Shown here in pieces: positions 51,001-54,860 of a stretch of 56,842 nucleotides of DNA; the stretch's first letter is position 1; each line of letters begins with the position of its first letter. The position numbers and the translations under genes were made by a program. This DNA comes from Cristatella mucedo (taxonomy: Eukaryota; Bryozoa; Phylactolaemata; Cristatellidae). The notes below the pieces were generated by a model. It ran no database searches. It saw only the letters and a program-made list of their open reading frames with translations, and was not told where the DNA came from. The DNA is taken from contig WPIO01000404.1 of NCBI GenBank assembly GCA_009760855.2, forward strand, positions 1-56,842. The letters run 5' to 3'.

Positions 51001-53085
51001 GGCAGGCAGCACCAGATTTGAACACACGTATTCCATTTATCTGCTCCAGCAGCTTGAGTTGGTTTATTGCTTTTCTACTAAGGGCATTTAGTGTCGTAAT
51101 TGCAAGCAGGTATTTTGGCTTAAGATAGTGTCCAAAGTGCATGATGCTGCCAACAATGCTCAGATATGGCTTGATTAAGACAATAGAGATATAGTAAACA
51201 CACGTACACAATACACGTGGCACGTGTGAATGAAGGAAAGAGATTTTTAGCCGATACCTTATATTCAAAGAAGCGGTGGTGAAAATTAATGACTGTTGTG
51301 TGGACGTATGCAATTTATTGTTCTGCAGGCCTTCGCCTAGCCTATGGAATTAGTAATACGACTGGAGTCGTCCAGCTTTACATGAATGAAACCTGGCAGA
51401 CTGTCTGCAGCTTGCATTCGTGGAGATTTACCGAGGCCTTGGTCGTGTGCCGTCAGCTTAGTGTCAGGTACGTCTAGCCGAATGATGCAACGATAACGTC
51501 ATTTTGACTGTGCCGGAAGTGATGCCACATTCGGTTTCATTCAGATTATAGGTACTGTGGCTGAATTTGAGCTCTGATCTCTCCTTGCTTTCAAGCACTG
51601 TGGTTTCTCTTAACACACTCTGCATGTATTTCTGCCCCTATGCACTTGAATGAAGGAACTTTCTCAAATTAGTAACTGGTAAAACAGCATACTATTTCGG
51701 GGTCAACCTAGCGTTTCTCAAAAATTGAAATACCACACCCCTTAAGCGATCTCAGCTAGCATATATTCCGCAGTATCTGCATGCTATCTGGTTGTCTTGT
51801 TTTAAAGTTACTTGTTAGTAGACGACCATATCAGCTCCACTATCAAGCCTACATTCGTTATACAAATGATACCAAACAATTTAGGCCTGCTTAGACAGAA
51901 AAAATGGCACATCGGAGTTATTCTATGCATTTTGGAAATCCCATCTACTTCTCTGTTATTCACAAGTCGAAGGTCTTCTAGGTTGTACAATTAAGCGTTT
52001 TAGTTTATTCAAAACGACTAAGCTTGGCAGTTGTGTTGGGAACGTCAATTGCCAATTCTACCACTTCTTACTGACTCATTGTATCTCCATCGACTTTTTT
52101 GTATTGAATTAAAGGTTTTTCATATTTCACGTTCGGTCTCTACCTTCATTTACTCCGGCCTGCCTATCCAAACAACTTGCCAATCTGGCTTGGCATTGCT
52201 CCACTGGCTATTCTGACTCAAGTCGTTTAACTATGTCTCTGATCAACCTCATATTCTTTGGTAACCATGTCTTAAGTTTGCACGCTTACAAAGCTTGCTA
52301 CGCGCTATCAATTGACTTGAAGACATTAAGGAAGAAGCCGAAACACTGAAACATTTTTCGCCAGTGTTTGCTGGGTCACTGCCAATTCACTTGCACACAT
52401 TTACATGTAACTATATTTTCCTAGTTGTTATGGTGTCCTACGAGAACTTTATCTCTATCCACGCACCTCATATTTTCCGCAAGGCAAGATGCATCCATCT
52501 TAATCGTCAAAGTCGACCACCTTACCCTCTAGGCCTTTGGTTCTCAACCTTGCTAATGAAGCTACCCTTTAATACAGTTCCTCATGTTGTGGCGACCCCA
52601 ACTATTAAATTGTTGTGCAAAAAATTTGGAAATGCGTGTTTTTCGATGGTCTTAAGTGACCCCCGTGAAACTTTCGTTCGACCCTCAAAAAGGTTGCGAC
52701 CCATACGTTGAGAACCGTCGCGTTAGGCTAAACCAGGATCGTAAGCCAAGTGACATGCTTCCTTTGCAGTATATGTGAAGGGCTTTCAAAGAGACTTAAT
52801 TGCCTTAGCATGGTAAACAAAAGTCTTACAATTAATACGCTATCTCTTTCAAATATGTCTCAGTACGTTGTGGCACCTCTTCGTTTTAGCACGATCCAGT
52901 CCAGCTCAACATTCGGAAAGTTCAATAGAACTGCATCGAGCATCACACTTGACAGCTTTTTGAGTTTCTCATTCGAGTGCAATGGAAACGAGCCGAGCCT
53001 CTTGGACTGCCATCACATTCAAGCAGTCAACAATCGCGCCTGTGGAAGCACCGCTTTACAGGCAGCCCAAGTCGATTGCACGTAG
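4649..53085 (+). CDS. Type II transmembrane receptor with five SRCR domains and a cassette-exon Ser/Thr stalk (whole gene, spliced)
   Basis: Gene model assembled by eye from in-phase exons. Order: exon 1 (cytoplasmic tail and TM), SRCR1 (two exons), stalk set 0 (three exons), SRCR2 (two exons), stalk sets 1-8, SRCR3a, a fused SRCR3b/SRCR4a exon, SRCR4b, SRCR5a and SRCR5b with stop. Exon lengths sum to 4,974 nt (1,657 residues plus stop), and every junction agrees in phase. SRCR domains are extracellular disulfide-rich modules that bind proteins or polyanionic/microbial ligands in scavenger receptors; a type II layout with SRCR is known from MARCO and SCARA5. Here there is no recognisable collagen stalk. 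No protease, CUB, Sushi or other catalytic domain was seen, so an innate immune or cell-recognition receptor is inferred. The exact set of stalk exons used in any transcript is unknown. Confidence 0.8.
4994..5047 (+). repeat. (AGCC)n tetranucleotide microsatellite
   Basis: About 13 near-perfect AGCC repeats start roughly 12 nt after the exon 1 donor site, inside intron 1. On the other strand they read as Trp-Leu-Ala-Gly repeats, which are not believed to be coding. Confidence 0.95.
5370..5820 (-). mobile_element. LINE family I 3' fragment, antisense
   Basis: Minus-strand frame contains [22 protein letters not shown] and SSAGPQLW, the post-RT region shared with the copies at 8.2-9.4 and 25-26.5 kb. 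The 3' end carries TGTAATGT-type short repeats near 5372. Confidence 0.8.
6000..8170. other. Intron 1 interior without recognised elements
   Basis: A CpG-richer stretch near 6050-6420 is followed by AT-rich sequence. ORFs are short and resemble nothing I recognise. It lies between two antisense LINE fragments. Confidence 0.4.
8175..9425 (-). mobile_element. LINE family I copy, 5'-truncated, antisense
   Basis: Minus strand encodes RT motifs [19 protein letters not shown] and [14 protein letters not shown] (9048-9422), then the C-terminal domain in shifted frames (8685-9011, 8238-8684). Frame breaks near 9012-9047 and 8685 inactivate it. The 3' end carries TGTAATGTAATG repeats near 8178. Truncation at about 9425 is the usual LINE 5' truncation. 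Confidence 0.88.
9655..9791 (-). mobile_element. SINE family B copy
   Basis: Minus strand: CCGAGCTGGTTTGGTCTAGC head, B box GGGCTCGAGCCC, then CATATGTGAAGCGCCTGAAT and a GTGCTATATAAAT tail. It sits about 130 bp upstream of exon 2. Confidence 0.85.
9919..10198 (+). CDS. Exon 2: extracellular Ser-rich linker and SRCR1 N-terminal half
   Basis: The acceptor is GATTACAG and the exon starts in phase 1, completing a Gly codon with exon 1. A Ser/Ala-rich juxtamembrane linker of about 45 residues is followed by the SRCR start VEIRLADG, then GRLEV, WGTVC and VVCRQLNY. It ends in phase 2 at ATAG|GTATGT. The two cysteines are those expected of the first half of a group A SRCR domain. Confidence 0.88.
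10800..10960 (+). mobile_element. SINE family A copy
   Basis: GCCACGAGGTAAGATGCTTG head, GGTTCGAATGC B box, GTGATGGCGATAGCCGATAA body and CTGCCGCTATACAAATGAG tail, in intron 2. Confidence 0.75.
11598..11745 (+). mobile_element. SINE family B copy
   Basis: GCCGAGCTGGCTTGATCCAG, B box GGGCTCGAGCCCC, CATATGTGAAGCGCCTGAAT, and GGGCACTATACAAATAAG followed by T-rich sequence. Confidence 0.85.
11918..12830 (-). other. Unexplained open minus-strand region in intron 2 (possible old retrocopy)
   Basis: Three overlapping minus-strand frames stay open for 100-165 codons (12446-12748, 12208-12546, 11918-12415). They have Pro/Ser/Ala-rich composition and a leucine-rich stretch [18 protein letters not shown]. 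The pattern could be a frameshifted processed pseudogene, but I cannot assign a family, and open frames may simply reflect local GC content. Confidence 0.2.
13910..14133 (+). CDS. Exon 3: SRCR1 C-terminal half
   Basis: The stop-free frame contains [32 protein letters not shown], the typical second half of an SRCR domain. The acceptor ATCACAAG|C at 13908-13909 is the only nearby AG giving phase 2 without an in-frame stop, because TAA lies at 13893-13895. Its pyrimidine tract is poor. The exon ends in phase 1 at GAAG|GTACGT. Two extra cysteines precede the canonical four. The domain is secure; the acceptor is less so. Confidence 0.8.
14930..16075 (+). mobile_element. LINE family II copy, 3' half
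   Basis: Begins with [14 protein letters not shown]-like coding at about 14980. Later it reads [20 protein letters not shown] and [10 protein letters not shown], then [14 protein letters not shown] (15430-15870). It ends with GTGCCCAGAAAGAAACTGAG, a CTGAGGGCACTATATC tail and ATT repeats. Several frameshifts are present. Confidence 0.85.
16175..16335 (+). mobile_element. SINE family A copy
   Basis: GGAGGTAAGGCAGTAGCTCT, B box GGGTTCCAATCC, GGTGGTGAAAGTCGTTAG and CTGCCACCATACAAATGAG with a TTTATTTACTCATTT tail. Confidence 0.75.
16340..17975. other. Intron 3 interior, no recognised gene
   Basis: AT-rich sequence with short ORFs only. I see no exon or mobile element that I can support. Confidence 0.4.
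17978..18117 (-). mobile_element. SINE family B copy
   Basis: Minus strand: GCTGAGTTGGCTTGGTCCAG head, GGGCTCGAGCCC B box, CATATGTGCCTGAATAGAG (a short internal deletion removes GAAGCG). It ends 33 bp before stalk exon A0. Confidence 0.83.
18151..18633 (+). CDS. Stalk exon set 0 (A0, B0, C0) between SRCR1 and SRCR2
   Basis: Three phase 1-1 exons: A0 18151-18312 (162 nt), B0 18392-18475 (84 nt) and C0 18568-18633 (66 nt). A0 ends QTTSSNSEG before donor GTAGGT. B0 contains [13 protein letters not shown], matching the [12 protein letters not shown] core of array B exons. C0 contains [15 protein letters not shown]. All are Ser/Thr-rich with no cysteine. They are diverged homologues of the tandem array at 30-43 kb. 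A0 lacks the NET glycosylation sequon. Introns within the set are only about 80-90 nt. Confidence 0.72.
19278..19530 (+). CDS. SRCR2 N-terminal half with Ser/Thr linker
   Basis: A linker of about 36 residues containing [11 protein letters not shown] precedes [24 protein letters not shown] and LVCRQLNYT. It ends in phase 2 at ACAC|GTGAGA. Two acceptors fit phase 1: ATTGTAG before 19278, with the better pyrimidine context, and GTGCAG before 19287. They differ by three codons. NGT is an N-glycosylation sequon. Confidence 0.87.
19745..19955 (+). mobile_element. LINE family II 3'-end fragment
   Basis: CTGACCCTGTGCATGTCACC through AGAGATTGAGTTCTCCGAGG and a CTATCAAGTGC tail with (ATT)n, matching the 3' end of the copy at 14.9-16.1 kb. 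Confidence 0.75.
20085..20235 (-). mobile_element. SINE family A copy, degraded
   Basis: Contains GCTTTCACCACCGCTTGCA and the degenerate B box region GCAGGAATCAAAG, in the same order as the copy at 1870-2026. Confidence 0.6.
20500..20935 (+). mobile_element. Two LINE family II 3' fragments in tandem
   Basis: A tail fragment (CCTAGAGAGAGATTTAGTTC to about 20577) is followed by a second fragment. That one starts with CACTCACTTTTGGGCCCCTT (LINE C-terminal coding) and ends GAGTACCTAGAAATAGATTC with (ATT)n to about 20930. Confidence 0.65.
21045..21083. repeat. (AGT)n trinucleotide microsatellite
   Basis: About 13 uninterrupted AGT repeats within intron DNA between SRCR2a and SRCR2b. Confidence 0.95.
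21440..21655 (+). mobile_element. LINE family II 3'-end fragment
   Basis: GACGCTGTGCATGTCACCTC, AAGTGCCCATGAAGAGATTA and AGTTCTCTGAGGATGATATG followed by an AT-rich tail. Confidence 0.65.
22185..22290 (-). mobile_element. SINE family A fragment
   Basis: Contains GAGCCTTAAAGGCTATCGTC, CACTGCTTGCAGTAGGCAAT, and GGAATCGAACCC (B box on minus strand). The tRNA-like head is truncated. Confidence 0.7.
23505..23683 (+). CDS. SRCR2 C-terminal half
   Basis: Acceptor TTTTCTGCAG, phase 2 start; the codon completes as Thr with the previous exon. The sequence reads [34 protein letters not shown] with all four expected cysteines. It ends in phase 1 at GCAG|GTACTG. Confidence 0.92.
23993..24056. repeat. 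(CA)n dinucleotide microsatellite
   Basis: About 32 uninterrupted CA units. The Cys-Val ORFs read on the minus strand are an artefact of this repeat. Confidence 0.97.
24370..24960 (+). mobile_element. LINE family II fragment, heavily decayed
   Basis: Shows TTGACTGGTGATAAAACCAA, CGAAATCCTGATGTCCTGTT and CACTAGACGACCACACCGGC, which parallel the RT-downstream region of the copy at 15.1-15.5 kb. Confidence 0.65.
24965..26505 (+). mobile_element. LINE family I copy with long RT ORF
   Basis: The most intact LINE here. An upstream piece ([11 protein letters not shown]-like, about 24985) is followed by a 358-codon frame at 25087-26163. That frame has RT motifs [36 protein letters not shown] and [14 protein letters not shown], then the thumb ([13 protein letters not shown]-type) and C-terminal region. 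The B motif reads GSLYGPLLF where the other copy has GSVLGPLLF. The frame breaks at about 26155 and continues in another frame to a stop near 26440. The 3' end has ACATT repeats. It is 5'-truncated, with no endonuclease, so non-autonomous. It lies sense in the intron after SRCR2b. Confidence 0.92.
26515..26890 (+). mobile_element. LINE C-terminal/3' fragment
   Basis: Coding remnants ending in a [13 protein letters not shown]-like stretch, followed by an AT-rich 3' region. It directly abuts the family I copy and probably belongs to another related LINE. Confidence 0.5.
27310..27540 (-). mobile_element. LINE family II fragment, antisense
   Basis: Minus strand encodes [19 protein letters not shown] and a CFSES stretch, matching [19 protein letters not shown] of the copy at 15.4 kb. 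Confidence 0.8.
27616..27939 (+). CDS. Stalk exon set 1 (A1, B1)
   Basis: A1 is 27616-27777 (162 nt, acceptor TGTTTAG, donor GTAGGT). It reads [18 protein letters not shown] and ends with [10 protein letters not shown], aligning with the array A exons ([18 protein letters not shown]) and keeping one N-glycosylation sequon (NLT). B1 is 27859-27939 (81 nt, donor GTTCGA) with [18 protein letters not shown]. Both are phase 1-1. This set is more diverged than sets 2-8. Confidence 0.72.
28133..28205 (+). pseudogene. Degenerate stalk exon C1
   Basis: The frame [20 protein letters not shown] resembles the array C exons ([18 protein letters not shown]) and reaches a phase-1 donor TCGG|GTGTGT. No AG nearby gives the required phase-1 start; the usable AGs at 28128-28129 and 28131-28132 give phase 0. 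Inclusion after B1 would shift the frame, so it looks disabled. Confidence 0.45.
28206..29540. other. Intron between stalk set 1 and the tandem array
   Basis: AT-rich, with no recognised exon or element. It differs from the inter-set DNA of the array, so it appears to lie outside the duplicated unit. Confidence 0.4.
30448..30758 (+). CDS. Stalk exon set 2 (A2, B2; C missing)
   Basis: A2 is 30448-30603 (156 nt; [20 protein letters not shown] to [12 protein letters not shown], sequon NET). B2 is 30693-30758 (66 nt; [18 protein letters not shown]). Both are phase 1-1, with donors GTCAGT and GTTTTT. The B donor is poor. A C exon is not found where expected; a LINE fragment occupies 30845-31130. 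Confidence 0.7.
30845..31130 (+). mobile_element. LINE family II fragment inside array unit 2
   Basis: Translates to [26 protein letters not shown] and [11 protein letters not shown], similar to the C-terminal LINE region. It sits where stalk exon C2 is expected. Confidence 0.6.
31967..32127 (+). mobile_element. SINE family B copy with (TA)n tail
   Basis: GCTGAGCTGGTTTGGCCCAG, GAGCCCCGAGGCATATCTGA, GATTAAGTTCTCTTGGGGCG and CTATGCAAATAAAA followed by (TA)n. Unique to this array unit, so inserted after the duplication. Confidence 0.88.
32760..33254 (+). CDS. Stalk exon set 3 (A3, B3, C3)
   Basis: A3 32760-32912 (153 nt, starts after AATATAG, donor GTTAGC), B3 33010-33075 (66 nt, donor GTTTGT) and C3 33192-33254 (63 nt, acceptor ATTGTAG, donor GTTCGT). 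A3 reads [19 protein letters not shown] and ends [12 protein letters not shown] with a NET sequon. B3 reads [21 protein letters not shown]3 reads [20 protein letters not shown]. All are phase 1-1 and Ser/Thr-rich. Confidence 0.78.
34845..35316 (+). CDS. Stalk exon set 4 (A4, B4, C4)
   Basis: A4 34845-34997 (153 nt; [19 protein letters not shown], ends [12 protein letters not shown] with sequon), B4 35096-35161 (66 nt; [20 protein letters not shown]) and C4 35254-35316 (63 nt; [20 protein letters not shown]). B4 ends GAAGGTACAG|GTTTGT, so an upstream in-frame donor GAAG|GTACAG six bases earlier is a possible alternative. All are phase 1-1. Confidence 0.78.
36535..36640 (+). mobile_element. SINE family B copy, 5'-deleted, in array unit 5
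   Basis: GTTGAGGTCGTGGGTTCCAG, GGTGGCACATGTGAAGCACC and AGAGATTACCTTCTCTTAGA. The tRNA-like head is missing. It occupies the same place in its unit as the SINE at 38501. Confidence 0.8.
36781..37273 (+). CDS. Stalk exon set 5 (A5, B5, C5)
   Basis: A5 36781-36933 (153 nt; acceptor [26 protein letters not shown], ends [12 protein letters not shown], so the sequon Asn is replaced by Thr), B5 37030-37095 (66 nt; [20 protein letters not shown]) and C5 37211-37273 (63 nt; [20 protein letters not shown]). Donors are GTTAGT, GTTTGT and GTTCGT. The upstream flank carries a 5'-truncated SINE at a position shared with set 6. Confidence 0.78.
38501..38637 (+). mobile_element. SINE family B copy in array unit 6
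   Basis: GCTGAGCTGGTTCGGCCCAG, GAGTTCGAGCCCGGTGGCAT and ATGTGAAGCGCCTGAATAGA, with full head. Flanked by CAGTCACGACTGTTGAGCG and AGTGCATTCTAACCCACTTG, matching the SINE site in unit 5. Confidence 0.87.
38787..39205 (+). CDS. Stalk exon set 6 (A6, B6, C6)
   Basis: A6 38787-38939 (153 nt; [19 protein letters not shown], ends [12 protein letters not shown] with sequon), B6 38994-39059 (66 nt; [20 protein letters not shown]) and C6 39146-39205 (60 nt; [19 protein letters not shown]). The A-B intron is only 54 nt, shorter than the 89-97 nt in the other array sets, because of a local deletion. All are phase 1-1. Confidence 0.76.
40807..41315 (+). CDS. Stalk exon set 7 (A7, B7, C7)
   Basis: A7 40807-40959 (153 nt; [19 protein letters not shown], ends [12 protein letters not shown], so the NET sequon is lost by Thr to Ile), B7 41057-41122 (66 nt; [20 protein letters not shown]) and C7 41253-41315 (63 nt; [20 protein letters not shown]). 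Donors are GTTAGT, GTTTGT and GTTCGT; all are phase 1-1. Confidence 0.77.
42912..43385 (+). CDS. Stalk exon set 8 (A8, B8, C8)
   Basis: A8 42912-43064 (153 nt; [19 protein letters not shown], ends [12 protein letters not shown] with sequon), B8 43151-43216 (66 nt; [20 protein letters not shown]) and C8 43326-43385 (60 nt; [19 protein letters not shown]). Donors are GTTAGT, GTTTGT and GTCCGT. This last set of the array is the most diverged of sets 3-8, and C8 keeps VTT like C0. Confidence 0.76.
44035..44190 (+). mobile_element. SINE family A copy inside array unit 8
   Basis: CCAGGTTGTAAGGTGTTTGC, B box GTAGGTTCGAATCC, AGTGATGATAGCCGATAAGG and a GCCATGCAAATGAAGC tail. Unit sequence resumes at CATGGGCTGCATACAAG, so the insertion splits the unit. 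Confidence 0.8.
44775..44925 (+). CDS. SRCR3 N-terminal half
   Basis: Acceptor GTCACAG, phase 1. It reads [20 protein letters not shown], then [10 protein letters not shown] and [11 protein letters not shown], the classic SRCR first half. It ends in phase 2 at TATGG|GTGAGT, the strongest donor in the gene. Confidence 0.93.
46020..47370 (+). mobile_element. LINE family II copy interrupted by a SINE
   Basis: RT remnant [16 protein letters not shown] at 46055-46105, followed by coding remnants to 47160 and the 3' tail GTGCCTAGAAGGAGCTATAG with an ATT-rich end. A SINE family B copy at 46300-46432 splits it. Located in the intron between SRCR3a and SRCR3b. Confidence 0.78.
46300..46432 (-). mobile_element. 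SINE family B copy nested in a LINE
   Basis: Minus strand: GCCGAGCCGGTTTGGTCTAT head, GGGCTCGAGCCCC B box, GTGAAGCGCCTGAATAGAGA body and GGGGCGCTATATAAATG tail. Nearly identical to the copy at 9655-9791, suggesting recent activity. Confidence 0.87.
48277..48741 (+). CDS. Fused exon: SRCR3 C-terminal half, Ser/Thr linker and SRCR4 N-terminal half
   Basis: Phase 2 start after TTGGCAG, phase 2 end at CAG|GTGAGA, 465 nt. SRCR3 part: [36 protein letters not shown] linker of roughly 50 residues, [17 protein letters not shown] onward, follows without an intron. SRCR4 then starts at about WELRLL, with [15 protein letters not shown] and [10 protein letters not shown]. The phase-1 intron that separates the other domains is absent here. 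Confidence 0.92.
49166..49335 (+). CDS. SRCR4 C-terminal half
   Basis: Acceptor CCCTTTGTAG, phase 2. It reads [20 protein letters not shown], then [13 protein letters not shown], with the four cysteines in SRCR spacing. The usual PIWL is replaced by LHLL, so the domain is divergent. NGS is a sequon. It ends in phase 1 at TTGG|GTAAGA, joining SRCR5 almost without a linker. Confidence 0.85.
49336..51328. other. Intron between SRCR4 and SRCR5
   Basis: AT-rich with short ORFs. Apart from a minus-strand LINE tail at about 50650-50790 (AGAGAACTCAATCTCTTTCT), no element or exon is recognised. Confidence 0.45.
51329..51467 (+). CDS. SRCR5 N-terminal half
   Basis: Acceptor TTGTTCTGCAG, phase 1. It reads [20 protein letters not shown], then TWQTVC and [10 protein letters not shown], and ends in phase 2 at TCAG|GTACGT. 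It is shorter than the other first halves because there is no linker. NTT and NET are sequons. Confidence 0.88.
51640..52460 (+). mobile_element. LINE family II fragment, heavily decayed
   Basis: Segments such as AGTAACTGGTAAAACAGCAT, GTAGACGACCATATCAGCTC and TTTAGGCCTGCTTAGACAGA parallel the order seen in the copy at 15.1-15.4 kb. Confidence 0.65.
52770..53085 (+). CDS. Last exon: SRCR5 C-terminal half and stop codon
   Basis: Acceptor TTCCTTTGCAG, phase 2. It ends [31 protein letters not shown]-Thr-TAG. The final four cysteines match an SRCR second half (SLLDC is canonical) and the protein stops one residue after the last one. Like SRCR1, this half has two additional cysteines near its start (ICEG and LNC). 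The variable middle is longer than usual. Confidence 0.85.
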
Positions 53086-54860
53086 ACGAGCCAAACTCGT
53101 GTGCTAACCAGCCGCTAATCGGCCATAATGTAATTCAGAAATACGATTGCATGATTTCACAGGCGCAATTCTAAGGAATAAGGTTGTTCATACAGCAGTA
53201 CTTGGTCAATCAAATCAAGACCATTAGTAGATCTTTCTAATCTTGTGCCAAGAACCAAACCGTTATTCAATGTTTTCTGGTAACTCAAGAGTAAGAATCC
53301 AGCGGTGATCTTAAAGGCAATCCATTATTGACGGCTTGCCTTCCACGCAATCCATCAAACTGCACTCCAGCAGGCCAGGCAAGCTTGTTTGAACACCACA
53401 TGGTTGAAAGGTACCCTTGAAGCCACCCAGAACGCTTTTGTAAGATCCATAAGACTTCTAACACATGTGCATATAGTCTTCTTACGGAACTGTTATAATC
53501 AAGCCAAGTTAAAACTTTTGGAAAGATACCGATGCTCTCTTCAGGTGGAGTGTAAAATATTTGGCTCTTTTTTGTATATTTGAAGAAAACGAGTGGCAAT
53601 GGGTCATGGTTTATAGGCAGGCACTAACGGTACCAAAACACATTATCTCTTGCCTAACTGAAAGAGATCTACCTTGGATTAGCTTGGCTTTTATTTGGTT
53701 GCTTTTATTTGGCTGCTTTTATTACTAGCATGTCTGGATGTTAACTAATTATGTATTTTTACTTGATCTGACAGACTATGCAATTTGTAAACGATATTGT
53801 TTAAATAATTCTCCAAATAAATTTGGCTTGTAATATAAGGATGCATTTCTAGTTTTCTTTAGGTCAGTCGAGTAACGGTTGCTATTACAAGCTCGCACCC
53901 AACGAGTTTGAATCTCGTTGCTCGAGTTTCGGTTTGAATGGTTTCTAAGCTAATGCAAAGTGCTTAGAATTAAACTGAGTTCTCTGAGGGTGCAATATCG
54001 AATGTATTATTATTAACAATATTATTATTAGGATTAATTTTAGTAAGCACTTAACCAATCTGTCATCCGGTTAGCTTGTAAAGAACGACCCACTTCATAG
54101 ATGTTCTTCAGAGGCTAGTAGGGCTGTAGGCTATTTCACAGCATTATCATTGCTTGAACTAGGAGTCCAAAATTTGATCTCACCTATTCATTTTCTGCTT
54201 GGATGCGATCTTGCAACCGGTCCGTAAATTCCGGCTTCCTAGAAGTAAAAATTTGTCCAGTTGAACTTTAAGAAGTCTGGCCTCAACCGGAAGCAGGGCT
54301 TGCCAAAAGCGATATTCTTCTCTGAAAACTGTAAAAATTAATATGTTAATGCTTTAGTCAGGAGGGATAGATGCTTTAGTCAAGCCACACTTGATATCTT
54401 TCTGACTGTGTAGAGAATGATTAAATGGCTTGGGCGACTCCAAACGTGGTCTGGAACTTCACCTTACTTCTTTCTGGAACTTCACCTTACTTAAAGTCTG
54501 GTATTACGCTGATATCTTTACTGTGACTGTCAATGAACTCTCCTTGGATATGCTACTCAAAACGCTTCCTACGATGTCACCGTTAGTCAATGATACTAAA
54601 GCTAACGTCGCGACTAAAATTGCCTCATAAGGAACGCCCCTGTCCAGAGACCACTTCGTTCCATGTTGACTATTTTGCTATGCTTCCTGTGACATTAAAA
54701 CGGTTCGGGCAGCGCTCAGATGTGACTTAACACTCACTGGCAGGCCTTTTCGTCGGGTTAGTAAGAACTTCCTTCACTATGTGCCCTATTAACAGCTCCT
54801 GAGCCGTCTTGATCTGTGTGAAACTGCCCGCACACATTTAGCAATGGGGACGAGCTAGAT
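53086..54860. other. 3' UTR and downstream flank
   Basis: Contains the candidate poly(A) signal at 53816. It is followed at about 53865-54030 by a SINE-like element with B-box-like GAGTTTGAATCTCG and a tail TAAACTGAGTTCTCTGAGGG ending in (ATT)n. Nothing else recognised. Confidence 0.45.
53816..53821 (+). promoter_or_regulatory. Candidate polyadenylation signal of the SRCR gene
   Basis: AATAAA about 730 nt after the stop codon, followed by a T-rich stretch (ATTTCTAGTTTTCTTTAG). No earlier canonical hexamer was noticed between the stop and here. Confidence 0.4.

Noticed and set aside
52770-53085. Possible continuation into a C-terminal protease domain, as in SRCR-bearing serine proteases
   Set aside because: A TAG stop follows the last SRCR cysteine by one residue, and no trypsin-like motif is seen downstream before the gypsy element.
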